A DNA stretch of 32,792 nucleotides from Clostridiales bacterium (GCA_012520295.1 JAAYOP010000097.1:1-32792); one strand, 5' to 3'. Shown: positions 1-7,975, counted from the stretch's first letter. Translations and numbers: made by a program. The notes: generated from the letters alone by a model not told the origin.

Positions 1-369
1 GGCAGATTAAAGAATAATTATGGGGATTACTGTTCCTTTCATTTGTTAACATCATTAATTTCAGCAAGCTTTTCTGAACAATTTCCCTTGTTATGAAACT
101 TGCCAACGTTTACTTGACACATACATGCAGAACTCCGGGTTTGCAGCAATTAAAACCAGTGCTCAAACTTCCGTTTTTGCGGCTGTGACAATATAGTTGC
201 AGTTTGGGGTTGACAGTAGTCAGCAGAGGAAGGAAAGGGAAGCAGGAGAGAGCAGCGTTTGCCCGTGACTGTCTTTTTTTCATAGGCATGCCGATTATCT
301 ATTGAATCGGCAGGAATTAGGTGATATACTAGTGATCAGTAAAATCTTACTAAAGTAAGGAGCAATAAA
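1..369. other. intergenic leader, no gene seen
   Basis: No convincing coding region lies before the first SDR gene. The stretch is AT-rich, with a purine-rich segment around 226-255. Its only clear content is the promoter and inverted repeat listed next. Confidence 0.6.
289..330 (+). promoter_or_regulatory. sigma-A promoter with overlapping palindrome, upstream of first SDR
   Basis: A -35 TTGAAT (302-307) and a -10 TATACT (325-330) are separated by exactly 17 bp, so transcription should start near 337. An inverted repeat with perfect arms TGCCGATT (289-296) and AATCGGCA (305-312) covers the -35 box. It could be a repressor operator. The promoter is seen; regulation through the palindrome is inference. 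Confidence 0.7.
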
Positions 370-1389
370 ATGAAAGACTTTGCAGGAAAAATATGTTTTA
401 TCACAGGAGGCGCATCAGGCGCTGGTTTCGGACAAGCCCAGATATTTTCTGAGGCCGGCATGAAGGTTGTTATAGCCGATGTTCGCCAGGATCATCTGGA
501 CGAGGCTATGGCATATTTTAAAGAAAAGGGAGCACCGGCCCACGCAATTAAGCTGGATGTAACTGACAGGGAAGGCTTTGCCGCAGCGGCAGACGAGGTG
601 GAAAAGGTTTTCGGCTCAACTCCCGACCTGTTGGTTCTGACAGCCGGTGTCAATGTTTTCGGCCCTGCCGAGGCATCCACCTATGACGACTATGACTGGG
701 TTGTGGGTGTATGCTTTGGCGGCGTTGTAAACGGACTTGTTACCTTTGTACCCCGTATGATAAAGGCAGGCAAGGGCGGTCATATAGCTGCCACCGTTTC
801 CTGGGGCGCTTTCGGCGCAGGTCCGACAACAGCTCCCTACTCCGCGGCAAAGGCAGCGGTTCTCAACCTGCTGGAAAGCTACTTTGTAGCTCTTAAGCCC
901 TATGGTATTGGCGTATCCGCTCTCTGCCCCGCTAATATCAGGTCGAAGATATATGAAGCGGCAATAAAGGGACGCCCTGAAAAGTATAAGAATACAGGTT
1001 ACCATGTGACTGAAGATACGCAGAAGTTCCTGGCCTCCATTCATGAAAAAGGAATGGATCCGCGTGTTCTGGCCGATTGGCTTAAAAAAGGCATTGAAAA
1101 CGAGCAGTTCCTCATCGTGCCCTATCCCAGCGGACCTAGAATGGTTGAGCTCGCCCTTTCACGCTTTGTCGATTATGCAAGCCCCGAGGGTATGAAGCGC
1201 CTTGAGGAAAAGCAGAAGCAGCCTCCCACAGAGGAAGAGCTGAAGCACATGGCTGAGAGAGAGGGCTACAGTGTCAATGAAATGCGTAAGCCCGGAGCAG
1301 CTCCGATTATGCCCGATTTTAAGGATGTGGGCTTCGGTAAGGCCAAAAAGGATGTAGACTGGGTTGACCCCAACAAGAAAGTAAACTGA
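370..1389 (+). CDS. SDR-family NAD(P)-dependent oxidoreductase, non-canonical active site
   Basis: This 339-residue short-chain dehydrogenase has a Rossmann fold, with the nucleotide-binding motif TGGASGAGFG at 12-21 and Asp37 at the end of beta-2, which favours NAD(H). Ser144, Tyr157 and Lys161 of the catalytic set are present (YSAAK). The usual NNAG motif reads LTAG (90-93), and the catalytic Asn expected at 115 is Cys (TGC at 712-714). It aligns without gaps through residue 161 with the SDR at 3410-4348, which keeps both features, so the two are paralogs. A C-terminal extension of about 90 residues, rich in charge and proline, exceeds the usual 250-residue family length. The start follows AAGGAG at a good distance. 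The substrate is unknown. It may be a weakly active or structural partner of the second SDR, but that is inference. Confidence 0.9.
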   Translation: MKDFAGKICFITGGASGAGFGQAQIFSEAGMKVVIADVRQDHLDEAMAYFKEKGAPAHAIKLDVTDREGFAAAADEVEKVFGSTPDLLVLTAGVNVFGPAEASTYDDYDWVVGVCFGGVVNGLVTFVPRMIKAGKGGHIAATVSWGAFGAGPTTAPYSAAKAAVLNLLESYFVALKPYGIGVSALCPANIRSKIYEAAIKGRPEKYKNTGYHVTEDTQKFLASIHEKGMDPRVLADWLKKGIENEQFLIVPYPSGPRMVELALSRFVDYASPEGMKRLEEKQKQPPTEEELKHMAEREGYSVNEMRKPGAAPIMPDFKDVGFGKAKKDVDWVDPNKKVN

Positions 1390-1404
1390 ATAAACAAACA
1401 AAAT

Positions 1405-1425
1405 AGCCGCGTCAGCGGCTTTTTT
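1405..1425 (+). terminator. intrinsic terminator after first SDR
   Basis: A 6-bp stem AGCCGC/GCGGCT (1405-1410, 1415-1420) with a 4-nt loop is followed by five or more T. It separates the first SDR from the glycosidase-like gene. Confidence 0.85.
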
Positions 1426-1489
1426 GTTGCCCCGGCAGGGCAATCGTGGTATTATTTATTAAAATAATCCATATGAAGGGAGACAAGCG

Positions 1490-3289
1490 ATGAATACAAC
1501 CGGTAAAATCGGTAACCTGGAATCCGAGGATTATAAAAAAGATCCCTATTTTCGCAATGTCCGGCAGTTTTACAGAATAGACGGAAACGTATTTAAGCGG
1601 CGTGGCGCATGGTTTGCCCTGTTTTGTACTGCCAACGGATATGGGATGGCCGAGCTACACCTGGGTACCTTCCGGGGCGCAAGCGTACGGTCTAAGGACA
1701 AGAATAAGCTGATTGATATTTTCCCCACATATGAGGGGCGCAAGGTGCCATTTGTCGTAAAGGCGGATGCTGCGGAGCTGACCCTTCTGACCCGCTATGG
1801 CAATGTGCGCTTTACATATGCGTCACCAACCATGCTTGTGGCTGAAGGCGACAGGGGGATGGGGCTTCACTTTGAGAAGATAATGGATCAGCACGAAGCA
1901 GTGAAAAAGCGGCGGAACGGGGCCTGGGAAGCGGCATTCAGATGGACCTGTTCCTTTGTGTTCAAAGGTCTGAAGGGCTCCTCCTTCGACTTTGACTGCC
2001 AGTGGGATTGGGAAAAACTTTCCAGCTTTGAAATTAAGGGCAACACCCACCCGGGAGCTGACGGTACCTTCACGCTGGTCATGGAGGAATTTACCCACTC
2101 CGGTTGGGTGCGGGAGGCATATCCAAGCTATGAGGAGGCAAAGGCGGATATGCAGGCCGACTGGGATAAGTTCTACGAAAAAATGCCGAAATTCATCGAG
2201 CCCTTCGAGGAAGGGCGCAGGGAGGCCGAATATACCCTGTGGTCATACATTATGAATCCAACCTTTAATGTGGACCACACCCTTATGCTCATGATAGGCA
2301 CGGAGATAGCCTCCCAATGGCAGATGTGCCAGAACGCGGTTGCTCTGCAGGAGCATATGGATATTGCAATTGACCTTTTACTGGGGCCCATGGAGAGAGC
2401 CAGTCCAGTGGGGCAGTATTCCGACTTGTATAACGATGCCATCACAGTCACCCAGTTTGTAAAGCCGCCCATGCACGGCTGGGCGATAAAGCAGATTATG
2501 AAGCACCACAACCTGCTGGAGGAAGTACCCAGGGAGAAGATTGAGCAGCTTTATGAGAGCGTGGGACGCTGGGGAGACTGGTTTATGAACTACCGGGATG
2601 AGGACGGGGACGGTATACCGGCCTACGAGCACGGAGACGAGACAGGTTTTGACGATTCGACCCTGTTCCGGGAGCATATGCAGGTTGCCTCGCCGGATCT
2701 TTGCGCATACCTGGTGCTGCTTTTTGAAGCGGTGGGCGACCTGGCTGTTTTACTGGAGAAGCCGAAAGAGGAGTCCGGGGCCTGGTACGGGAAGTCTGCC
2801 GACCTCCTTGACAGACTGGTGAAAAAAATGTGGGACGGTGAGCGCTTTGTGGGCTTGGTCCCGTATACCCACGAACGCCTTTATTCAGATTCCTATGTCC
2901 ACTATATGCCTATTATTCTGGGAAATCGCCTGCCTGAAAACATAGTCAATAAGATTGCCGATGACCTGTCTGTGGAGGGAGAGTTCCTCAGTCCATACGG
3001 GATTGCCGGGGAGCGTATTACCAGTGACTATTTTGACGCGTCAGGCAGATCCATAGGCCGGGGCAATATTGTTCCGCCGGGCAATATCTACATCTGCACA
3101 GGGCTTTTTGAGTCCTGCAGAAAGGATGTGGGCAAGCTTATCGCCCACCGTTACTGTACCGCCCTTAAGGAACAAGGCTTTCCGTTTCTCATTCACCCCA
3201 TTCTGGGCAATGTGATGAGCTATCACGGAGGAAGCTGGCCTGCCTGCGCATATACAATCATATGTCGCCTGCTTACCGAAGAGGCATAG
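1490..3289 (+). CDS. glycoside-hydrolase-like protein, (alpha/alpha)6-barrel type (GH63/MGH1-like)
   Basis: A 599-residue protein with no signal peptide or membrane segment, so probably cytoplasmic. Residues 1 to about 230 look beta-rich (a sandwich-like N-terminal domain); the rest is helical. Around 370-392 it carries an acidic DEDGDG run followed by ETGFDDS (Glu384, Asp388, Asp389). That resembles the DGDG...SGWDNS region which holds the general acid in GH63 and related mannosylglycerate-hydrolase-like enzymes. The C-terminal YHGGSWP (578-584) resembles their WRGPVWP motif, but the chain ends 15 residues later. The segment that normally carries the catalytic base after this motif is therefore missing or placed elsewhere. 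The start follows GGGAG. It lies between two paralogous SDRs, which suggests a shared glycoside or cyclitol substrate. The fold call is moderately sure; the substrate is unknown. Confidence 0.6.
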   Translation: MNTTGKIGNLESEDYKKDPYFRNVRQFYRIDGNVFKRRGAWFALFCTANGYGMAELHLGTFRGASVRSKDKNKLIDIFPTYEGRKVPFVVKADAAELTLLTRYGNVRFTYASPTMLVAEGDRGMGLHFEKIMDQHEAVKKRRNGAWEAAFRWTCSFVFKGLKGSSFDFDCQWDWEKLSSFEIKGNTHPGADGTFTLVMEEFTHSGWVREAYPSYEEAKADMQADWDKFYEKMPKFIEPFEEGRREAEYTLWSYIMNPTFNVDHTLMLMIGTEIASQWQMCQNAVALQEHMDIAIDLLLGPMERASPVGQYSDLYNDAITVTQFVKPPMHGWAIKQIMKHHNLLEEVPREKIEQLYESVGRWGDWFMNYRDEDGDGIPAYEHGDETGFDDSTLFREHMQVASPDLCAYLVLLFEAVGDLAVLLEKPKEESGAWYGKSADLLDRLVKKMWDGERFVGLVPYTHERLYSDSYVHYMPIILGNRLPENIVNKIADDLSVEGEFLSPYGIAGERITSDYFDASGRSIGRGNIVPPGNIYICTGLFESCRKDVGKLIAHRYCTALKEQGFPFLIHPILGNVMSYHGGSWPACAYTIICRLLTEEA

Positions 3290-3313
3290 AGGAGCTTACA
3301 CCTGCTAGATTTA

Positions 3314-3378
3314 TTGAAAATATTCGTTGGATAGCATATAATAACTGGTAGTATTTTAACTGATGCAATCAGTTAAAA
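3314..3378 (+). promoter_or_regulatory. strong sigma-A promoter plus 25-bp perfect palindrome, upstream of second SDR
   Basis: A -35 TTGAAA (3314-3319) and a consensus -10 TATAAT (3337-3342) have 17-bp spacing. Just past the predicted start (about 3349) lies a perfect inverted repeat: arm TTTTAACTGAT at 3354-3364, a 3-bp centre, and its complement at 3368-3378. The position, about +5 to +29, suits a repressor operator. A smaller GCGC-TTT-GCGC hairpin follows at 3380-3390. Confidence 0.75.
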
Positions 3379-3409
3379 AGCGCTTTGCGCAGATGGAGGT
3401 ATAAAAACT

Positions 3410-4348
3410 ATGGAAGATTTAAAAGGAAAAGTAGCATTCATTACGGGTGCCGCCAGCGGTATCGGGCTCGGTATCGCAAAGGCCTGCGGAAGAGCGGGTA
3501 TGAAGGTAATAATCGCCGATGTGAGGCAAAACGCCATCGATGAGGTTCTGCCGTTTTTTAAAGAGAGAGACTGGCCGGTTCACGGCATAAAGTTGGACGT
3601 GACTGACCGTGAAGACTATGTAAGGGCTGCAGACGAGGCGGAGTCCGTTTTCGGAAAAATTCACGTACTGATAAATAATGCCGGTGTGGAGGCTCCCATG
3701 GGCCCCCTATGGAAGTCCAGCTTAAAGGACTGCGACTTTATAGTCGGAGTAAACATCATGGGCGTACTCAACGGCATCATCACAATTCTCCCGCGAATCC
3801 TCGCCCACGGAGAGGGAGGCCATATTGTCAGCACATCCTCTCAGTCCGGGCTGTCCGTTGTTCCCGGCGCTTCCCTTTATTGCATGACAAAAGCCGCGGT
3901 AATGGGCTTGATGGAAACTCTCGCTTCAGACCTGAAGGGAACGAATGTAGGTGCCTCCGTGTTCTGCCCGGGACCGGTTATGGGAAATCTCAGCGCCACC
4001 TCAAAGGAGGTTCGTCCGGAGCATCTGAGGGACAGGGAAGAGTCTGAGCAGGCGCCACCGCCTCCCCCGCCGGCGGATGGGAGTAATCGGCCCAAATTTG
4101 ACTTCAGCAATCTGTTCATGCCCGCTGAGGAAGCCGGGGAGCGTGTTGTTCGCGGTATCCGCAGAGGGGATCTGTATATTCTGACCCATACCGAGTTCAA
4201 GGAGGGAGTGCGCGCAAAGGCCGATGCAATACTTCGCGCGTTCCCGGACCAGCCAATAAATGAAGATTTCAAAAGGATGTTCAGCTTCCTGACATATAAC
4301 CCCATTTATGATACGCAAACAACCCCGGGAGCTCCGGACTGGGATTGA
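3410..4348 (+). CDS. SDR-family NAD-dependent oxidoreductase
   Basis: This 312-residue classical-type SDR has the nucleotide-binding motif TGAASGIGLG (12-21), Asp37 for NAD preference, NNAG (89-92) and a complete tetrad Asn115, Ser144, Tyr157, Lys161. It should reduce or oxidise a carbonyl/alcohol substrate that cannot be named from sequence. A run of six prolines in an acidic, Gln-rich insert (around 217-224) interrupts the substrate-loop region and may need elongation factor P for translation. It is the paralog of the gene at 370-1389, with identical numbering over the first 161 residues. The start follows GGAGGT and lies beneath a strong promoter with a palindromic operator candidate, so it can be expressed separately from the upstream glycosidase-like gene. 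Confidence 0.92.
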   Translation: MEDLKGKVAFITGAASGIGLGIAKACGRAGMKVIIADVRQNAIDEVLPFFKERDWPVHGIKLDVTDREDYVRAADEAESVFGKIHVLINNAGVEAPMGPLWKSSLKDCDFIVGVNIMGVLNGIITILPRILAHGEGGHIVSTSSQSGLSVVPGASLYCMTKAAVMGLMETLASDLKGTNVGASVFCPGPVMGNLSATSKEVRPEHLRDREESEQAPPPPPPADGSNRPKFDFSNLFMPAEEAGERVVRGIRRGDLYILTHTEFKEGVRAKADAILRAFPDQPINEDFKRMFSFLTYNPIYDTQTTPGAPDWD

Positions 4349-4350
4349 CA

Positions 4351-4455
4351 AAAAATAATATCCAATGAACAAATGCTTTTCCATTATGCATTTGATTGAC
4401 TGCCTGAATTGATTTGCTGTCATATGCCGCAAATCGCTTTGTTGCAAACGGGCAT
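4351..4455 (+). repeat. dispersed intergenic repeat, copy A (partial)
   Basis: It starts with AATAATATCCAATGAACAAA, nearly the same as the left end of the copy at 21438. It includes TTGATTGACTGCCTG near the middle and ends at GGGCATTAAA, the same right boundary as copies at 13399 and 21438. The internal part is shorter and diverged. It sits directly after the second SDR gene. Confidence 0.6.
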
Positions 4456-4473
4456 TAAACAGCCAGAATACGG

Positions 4474-4511
4474 AAAAGACGGTGGACGGTGATAACCTGA
4501 AGCCGTCTTTT
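4474..4511 (+). terminator. probable intrinsic terminator downstream of second SDR
   Basis: A 9-bp stem AAAAGACGG/CCGTCTTTT (4474-4482, 4503-4511) encloses a smaller GGT/ACC pairing and ends in four T. Further along, 4576-4595 holds a tandem 10-bp repeat ATTGACACAT twice. The rest of the gap up to 4700 shows no gene. Confidence 0.6.
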
Positions 4512-4703
4512 GCATATAAACCTTTGATGAGTGTGAGTGATTACTGGTCTTTGTCTGTGAAATGAGAGTCGGACTATTGACACATATTGACACATAAAGT
4601 AAGATGAGCTATATAGCACAACAAATGACAAGATATGGCAAGCCATGTAATTTAAAGGGACAGATGAAATGTTCTGACTTTTTAACGATATGTTAAAAAT
4701 CAT

Positions 4704-4732
4704 TTGATTTTTTTGGTTATTTTGATTATATT
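4704..4732 (+). promoter_or_regulatory. sigma-A promoter of the PAS-GGDEF gene
   Basis: TTGATT (4704-4709), 17 bp, TATATT (4727-4732). The predicted transcription start near 4739 leaves almost no leader for an ATG at 4747, but a normal one for the GTG at 4762. Confidence 0.6.
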
Positions 4733-4761
4733 GTATATAAAGCTAAATGGGGGTAATAGAG

Positions 4762-6069
4762 GTGAAGGAATCCGACAGGGCAGGCAGTGTAACCGATAAT
4801 AGCAGGGAAAACTCCGAGCTGTATACGGCGGAGCATTACCGCCGACTGGAGGCTTTGATAAATTCTGCCAAGCTGGGAATGGTCATTATAGACCAGTCCC
4901 ATCGCGCAATTCATTCCAATCAAAGATTTGCGGATATGCTGGGATATACAATAGAAGAGGTTTTAGAGCTTTACACATGGGATTGGGAGGTAATAACGCC
5001 CAGGGAGGAAATTGAAGCTGACTTCAGTGATTTGGCAAAAATTGATTTTACTATTGAGACAAAACATCGCCGGAAGGACGGGAGCACCTTTGATGTGGAG
5101 GTAAACGGCACAGGAATCAATTTTGGAAGCTCTCCCGATGACAACGCGATTTTGTGCTTTTGTCAGGATATAAGTGCTAGAAAAGAAGCTGAAAGACTGT
5201 TGATAGAGAGCGAAAGAAAATTCAAGAGCTTTGTGGAAAATGCTGCTGATATGATTTTTACGGTGAATATTTACGGTCATGTGGACTATATCTCTCCAAA
5301 CTGTGAAAGAGTGCTTGGATATCCGCCGGAAAACCTTATGGGACCAAAGCTGCTGGAGCATTTTGAGACAGATGACAGGTTTATGTTTCTCAGGGACATC
5401 AAGATGGCGTTTGACGGAGATTTTCGCACCAGCTATGAATATCGGATTTATAACGGCGAAAGACGTCTGCAATGGTATAGTTTCAAGCTCTCGGAGATTG
5501 AAACTACGAGCGGTCAGCCGCTTATGATATGCAATGCCAGAAATATAACGGAGAAAAAGGAATACGAGAAAATTCTTGAATATGTCAGTATGCACGATCA
5601 GCTGACAGGCGTGTATAACAGGGTGTATTTCAACGAGGAAATAAAACGCAGAGACGAGCAGAACGCTTATCCCTTATCAGTTATTATTTTTGATCTGGAT
5701 GATTTTAAGAGCGTCAATGATAATTGGGGACATGCGGTTGGAGACAGGGTTCTTGTGGAGTGCACAAAGATTGTCGGCCTCAATCTTAGGAAAGATGATG
5801 TGTTGGCACGTACGGGCGGAGATGAGTTTTCGATTTTACTGCCTGCCACATCTGAAAAAGATGCCGGTGTCCTTGCTGAGAGGATAACCAGAAACATTGA
5901 AAAGCACAATGAAAAATCCGGTCTGCCGCCGATTAAGATGTCACTGGGTATCGCATCGAAGGAGAATACATCAACCCCGATTGAAACGATTCTCAGGATA
6001 GCAGATGACAATATGTACATGGAAAAAAAGGAAAAAAAGCGCCTGAGGGAAGCTGGTGAATTGGAATAA
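4762..6069 (+). CDS. PAS-PAS-GGDEF diguanylate cyclase
   Basis: A soluble signalling enzyme that should make cyclic di-GMP from two GTP. Two PAS sensor domains (roughly 30-145 and 150-265) precede a GGDEF domain (roughly 275-435). The catalytic motif GGDEF is intact at 352-356, and the product-inhibition site RxxD (Arg343, Asp346) is present five residues before it. The first metal site in DLDDFKSVND is also intact. No membrane segment is seen, so it senses a cytoplasmic cue. An ATG exists at 4747 but has no ribosome binding site and abuts the transcription start. The GTG at 4762 follows GGGGGT at good spacing and is preferred (435 residues). The gene is monocistronic between its own promoter and a terminator at 6104. 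A second, degenerate GGDEF protein at 29313 could be a reader of its product. Confidence 0.93.
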   Translation: MKESDRAGSVTDNSRENSELYTAEHYRRLEALINSAKLGMVIIDQSHRAIHSNQRFADMLGYTIEEVLELYTWDWEVITPREEIEADFSDLAKIDFTIETKHRRKDGSTFDVEVNGTGINFGSSPDDNAILCFCQDISARKEAERLLIESERKFKSFVENAADMIFTVNIYGHVDYISPNCERVLGYPPENLMGPKLLEHFETDDRFMFLRDIKMAFDGDFRTSYEYRIYNGERRLQWYSFKLSEIETTSGQPLMICNARNITEKKEYEKILEYVSMHDQLTGVYNRVYFNEEIKRRDEQNAYPLSVIIFDLDDFKSVNDNWGHAVGDRVLVECTKIVGLNLRKDDVLARTGGDEFSILLPATSEKDAGVLAERITRNIEKHNEKSGLPPIKMSLGIASKENTSTPIETILRIADDNMYMEKKEKKRLREAGELE

Positions 6070-6103
6070 CAGAACAGAGGCTGTTTCGGCTATACATAAA
6101 AAC

Positions 6104-6126
6104 CCGACTTATCCAGTCGGATTTTT
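6104..6126 (+). terminator. intrinsic terminator after the diguanylate cyclase
   Basis: A 6-bp stem CCGACT/AGTCGG (6104-6109, 6115-6120) with a 5-nt loop is followed by ATTTTTGTG. It lies between convergent genes. Confidence 0.8.
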
Positions 6127-6230
6127 GTGTTTATGGAGCAGATTTTCTTCCGGAGTATGTTTTGACGGGCGCCACAGGATTTATTGCTCAAACCCGGCGG
6201 CGCGTTTTATCATCCTGCCTGCGGTTTTTG

Positions 6231-7217
6231 CTATGTATACAGGGTCAGACTCTCCCGGCAGAACCCGGTGAACTCATCAACAAGGCTCTCGGGTGATAGT
6301 ATCCTGACCTTCCTTCCAAAGCCGAAAAGCCAGCCTAAAAAAGTGGGGCTTATATATGCGTGTACATTGATTATAAAGCTGTTTTCATCGGCCGGGATTA
6401 TGGAAATATCCTGGCCGAACCTGTCCAGAGCCACACCAATCAGGGAATTATCGAATTGTAAGCTGATTTTCTCCTCCCGGCCCGCATACATCCCAAAAAC
6501 TCTTTTTGAATACTCCGCCGGGTCGAATTCTTTGTCGTCGGGAAGCTTCTGCCGTTTTTGCTCTAGGATTTTGACGTTTTCCATCTTGTCTATCCTGAAA
6601 TTTGAAAGGCTGCCGTATTTCTCATAAAAGGCGGTCATATAGTAGTTCTCATCGTCCCAGGAGAGGGCATAGGGTGAGGCGAAATATTTCTCCCCTCCCT
6701 GTCTGTATTGCTTTTCCTTTTTCAAATTGTACTCAAAATATTTGAAGGATATCTGTCTGTCAAGGGCTATTGCCTGATGGATTTTATCCACGTTATAGTA
6801 AATCTTTTCATTCATGGTCTTAGCTCTGCCCATAACATAGACCTGGCGCCGCAATTGCCTGGCCTCATGCTTGCTGCAAAGGCTCTCAATCTTTTTAATG
6901 AGCTGTCTGGATTTCCTCTCGGTTATGAATTTTGAGGAGGCTACCGCGTCTGCAAGAAGTTTCAGTTCCGGCAGCTCGAAGATTCTGCTGGCCACATAAT
7001 ACTCGTGCTTTTTAGCTTTCCTGTAAATAATATCTGCGCCAAAGCTTCTGAGTTCTTCAAGATCATCATATATGGATTTTCTCTCGGCAGTTATGCCATA
7101 GCGGGAGAGCTCTTCAATCATCTGAGCCACCGTCATGGGATGCTCTTCATCGGTGTTCTCCATTAGTATTCTATACAGGTATAGGAGCTTCAGCTTCTGA
7201 TTTTTTTGCCTGGACAA
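6231..7217 (-). CDS. HTH-WYL domain transcriptional regulator
   Basis: A 328-residue regulator with an N-terminal winged helix-turn-helix (about 5-70), a central WYL domain and a C-terminal WCX-type extension. The WYL strand reads YYMTAF, followed by NFRIDKM with the conserved Arg of the family's ligand pocket. The C-terminal YISPTFLGWLFGFGRKVRIL segment is typical. The start is TTG at 7217, preceded by AAGGGAG about nine bases away. It lies 21 bp downstream of the SRAP gene on the same strand, so the two are probably cotranscribed from the promoter at 7855-7883. Several WYL proteins (PafBC, DriD) activate DNA-damage responses, and DriD is known to bind single-stranded DNA. The SRAP neighbour fits such a role, but the target genes are unknown. 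Confidence 0.88.
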   Translation of the reverse strand: MSRQKNQKLKLLYLYRILMENTDEEHPMTVAQMIEELSRYGITAERKSIYDDLEELRSFGADIIYRKAKKHEYYVASRIFELPELKLLADAVASSKFITERKSRQLIKKIESLCSKHEARQLRRQVYVMGRAKTMNEKIYYNVDKIHQAIALDRQISFKYFEYNLKKEKQYRQGGEKYFASPYALSWDDENYYMTAFYEKYGSLSNFRIDKMENVKILEQKRQKLPDDKEFDPAEYSKRVFGMYAGREEKISLQFDNSLIGVALDRFGQDISIIPADENSFIINVHAYISPTFLGWLFGFGRKVRILSPESLVDEFTGFCRESLTLYT

Positions 7218-7238
7218 ATTAACCGTCTCCCTTCTGGG

Positions 7239-7814
7239 TTAAGCATCTTTATAATGCAGCTCTGCCTCCGGCATTTCCAGGATATCTCTGCTGTCTATGC
7301 GGCCCTTCAGCCAATCCTCGCGGATTTCCGCAGAAAGGAGTACAGGCATTCTGTCGTGAATAAAGCTGATTTGCGGCCAGGCGGCCATAGTCAGTATAAC
7401 AAAAACCGGAAGGGGGGAATCCTTTTCAAAGCGGTATAGCCCCGCCATGTATAGGGGAGAGCCCGCCCCTATCTCCATTTTTTGCTTTTTGCCATCCCTC
7501 TTTTCCCACTCAAAATAGCAGCTGGCCGGAAGAATACAGCGCCTTTCCTCCATGGACCGTTTGAACATGTTTTTTTCATGGGCAGTTTCAAGACGTGCGT
7601 TTATCACATGACCCTTGCCGTCAAATCGGGAAAACCCCCATTTCATCGGCATAGGGGAGTCTTTTGTTATCACGGGAGCGATATTTGTGGGGAAAACCTC
7701 GCCTGTCCTGAGGGAGCTTATTTCAGGCGTATCTTTGAATTTATCCTTTATCTTGTCGATTATCAGCTGGATTTCCATATCGTCATCAGGGTCGATATAG
7801 TAGCGTCCGCACAT
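7239..7814 (-). CDS. SRAP-domain (YedK/HMCES-like) abasic-site DNA-crosslink protein
   Basis: A 191-residue SOS-response-associated peptidase family protein. Family members shield abasic sites in single-stranded DNA through a thiazolidine link to Cys2, which must be exposed by removal of Met1. Here the chain starts MCGRYY, which fixes the start at 7814 even though the frame is open 23 codons further upstream. The other active-site residues are visible: Asn72 in INARLETA, Glu102 in CYFEWE and His153 in FIHDRMP. The length is slightly below the usual 200-230. The ribosome binding site is weak (AGTGGTG). A good promoter lies at 7855-7883 and no LexA-like box was recognised. The downstream gene 21 bp away is a WYL regulator. 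Confidence 0.93.
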   Translation of the reverse strand: MCGRYYIDPDDDMEIQLIIDKIKDKFKDTPEISSLRTGEVFPTNIAPVITKDSPMPMKWGFSRFDGKGHVINARLETAHEKNMFKRSMEERRCILPASCYFEWEKRDGKKQKMEIGAGSPLYMAGLYRFEKDSPLPVFVILTMAAWPQISFIHDRMPVLLSAEIREDWLKGRIDSRDILEMPEAELHYKDA

Positions 7815-7854
7815 ATAATCACCACTTTCACAATTATCCTTTATTGTGTTCCGG

Positions 7855-7883
7855 ATTATACCACAAGTGCTTGGATATAACAA
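7855..7883 (-). promoter_or_regulatory. sigma-A promoter of the SRAP-WYL pair
   Basis: On the minus strand, TTGTTA (complement of 7878-7883), 17 bp, then a consensus TATAAT (complement of 7855-7860). The predicted start is near 7848, giving a leader of about 33 nt before the ATG at 7814. Confidence 0.7.
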
Positions 7884-7909
7884 TTAATATACATAATAAT
7901 CCGTATATA

Positions 7910-7938
7910 TTGGACGCAAGTATATACAATAATCTATT
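7910..7938 (+). promoter_or_regulatory. possible promoter of the pyruvate:ferredoxin oxidoreductase gene
   Basis: TTGGAC (7910-7915), 17 bp, TCTATT (7933-7938). The -10 box is imperfect. The region is AT-rich with alternating TATATA tracts and is shared with the divergent SRAP promoter, so the exact site is uncertain. Confidence 0.4.
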
Positions 7939-7975
7939 GAAGCATAAACGATAAATCACCTGATTGGAGATAAAA

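Noticed and set aside
7815-7975. Search for a LexA/SOS box between the SRAP and pyruvate:ferredoxin oxidoreductase genes
   Set aside because: No CGAAC...GTTCG-type inverted repeat was found; GGAACACAATAAAGG lacks the second half-site.
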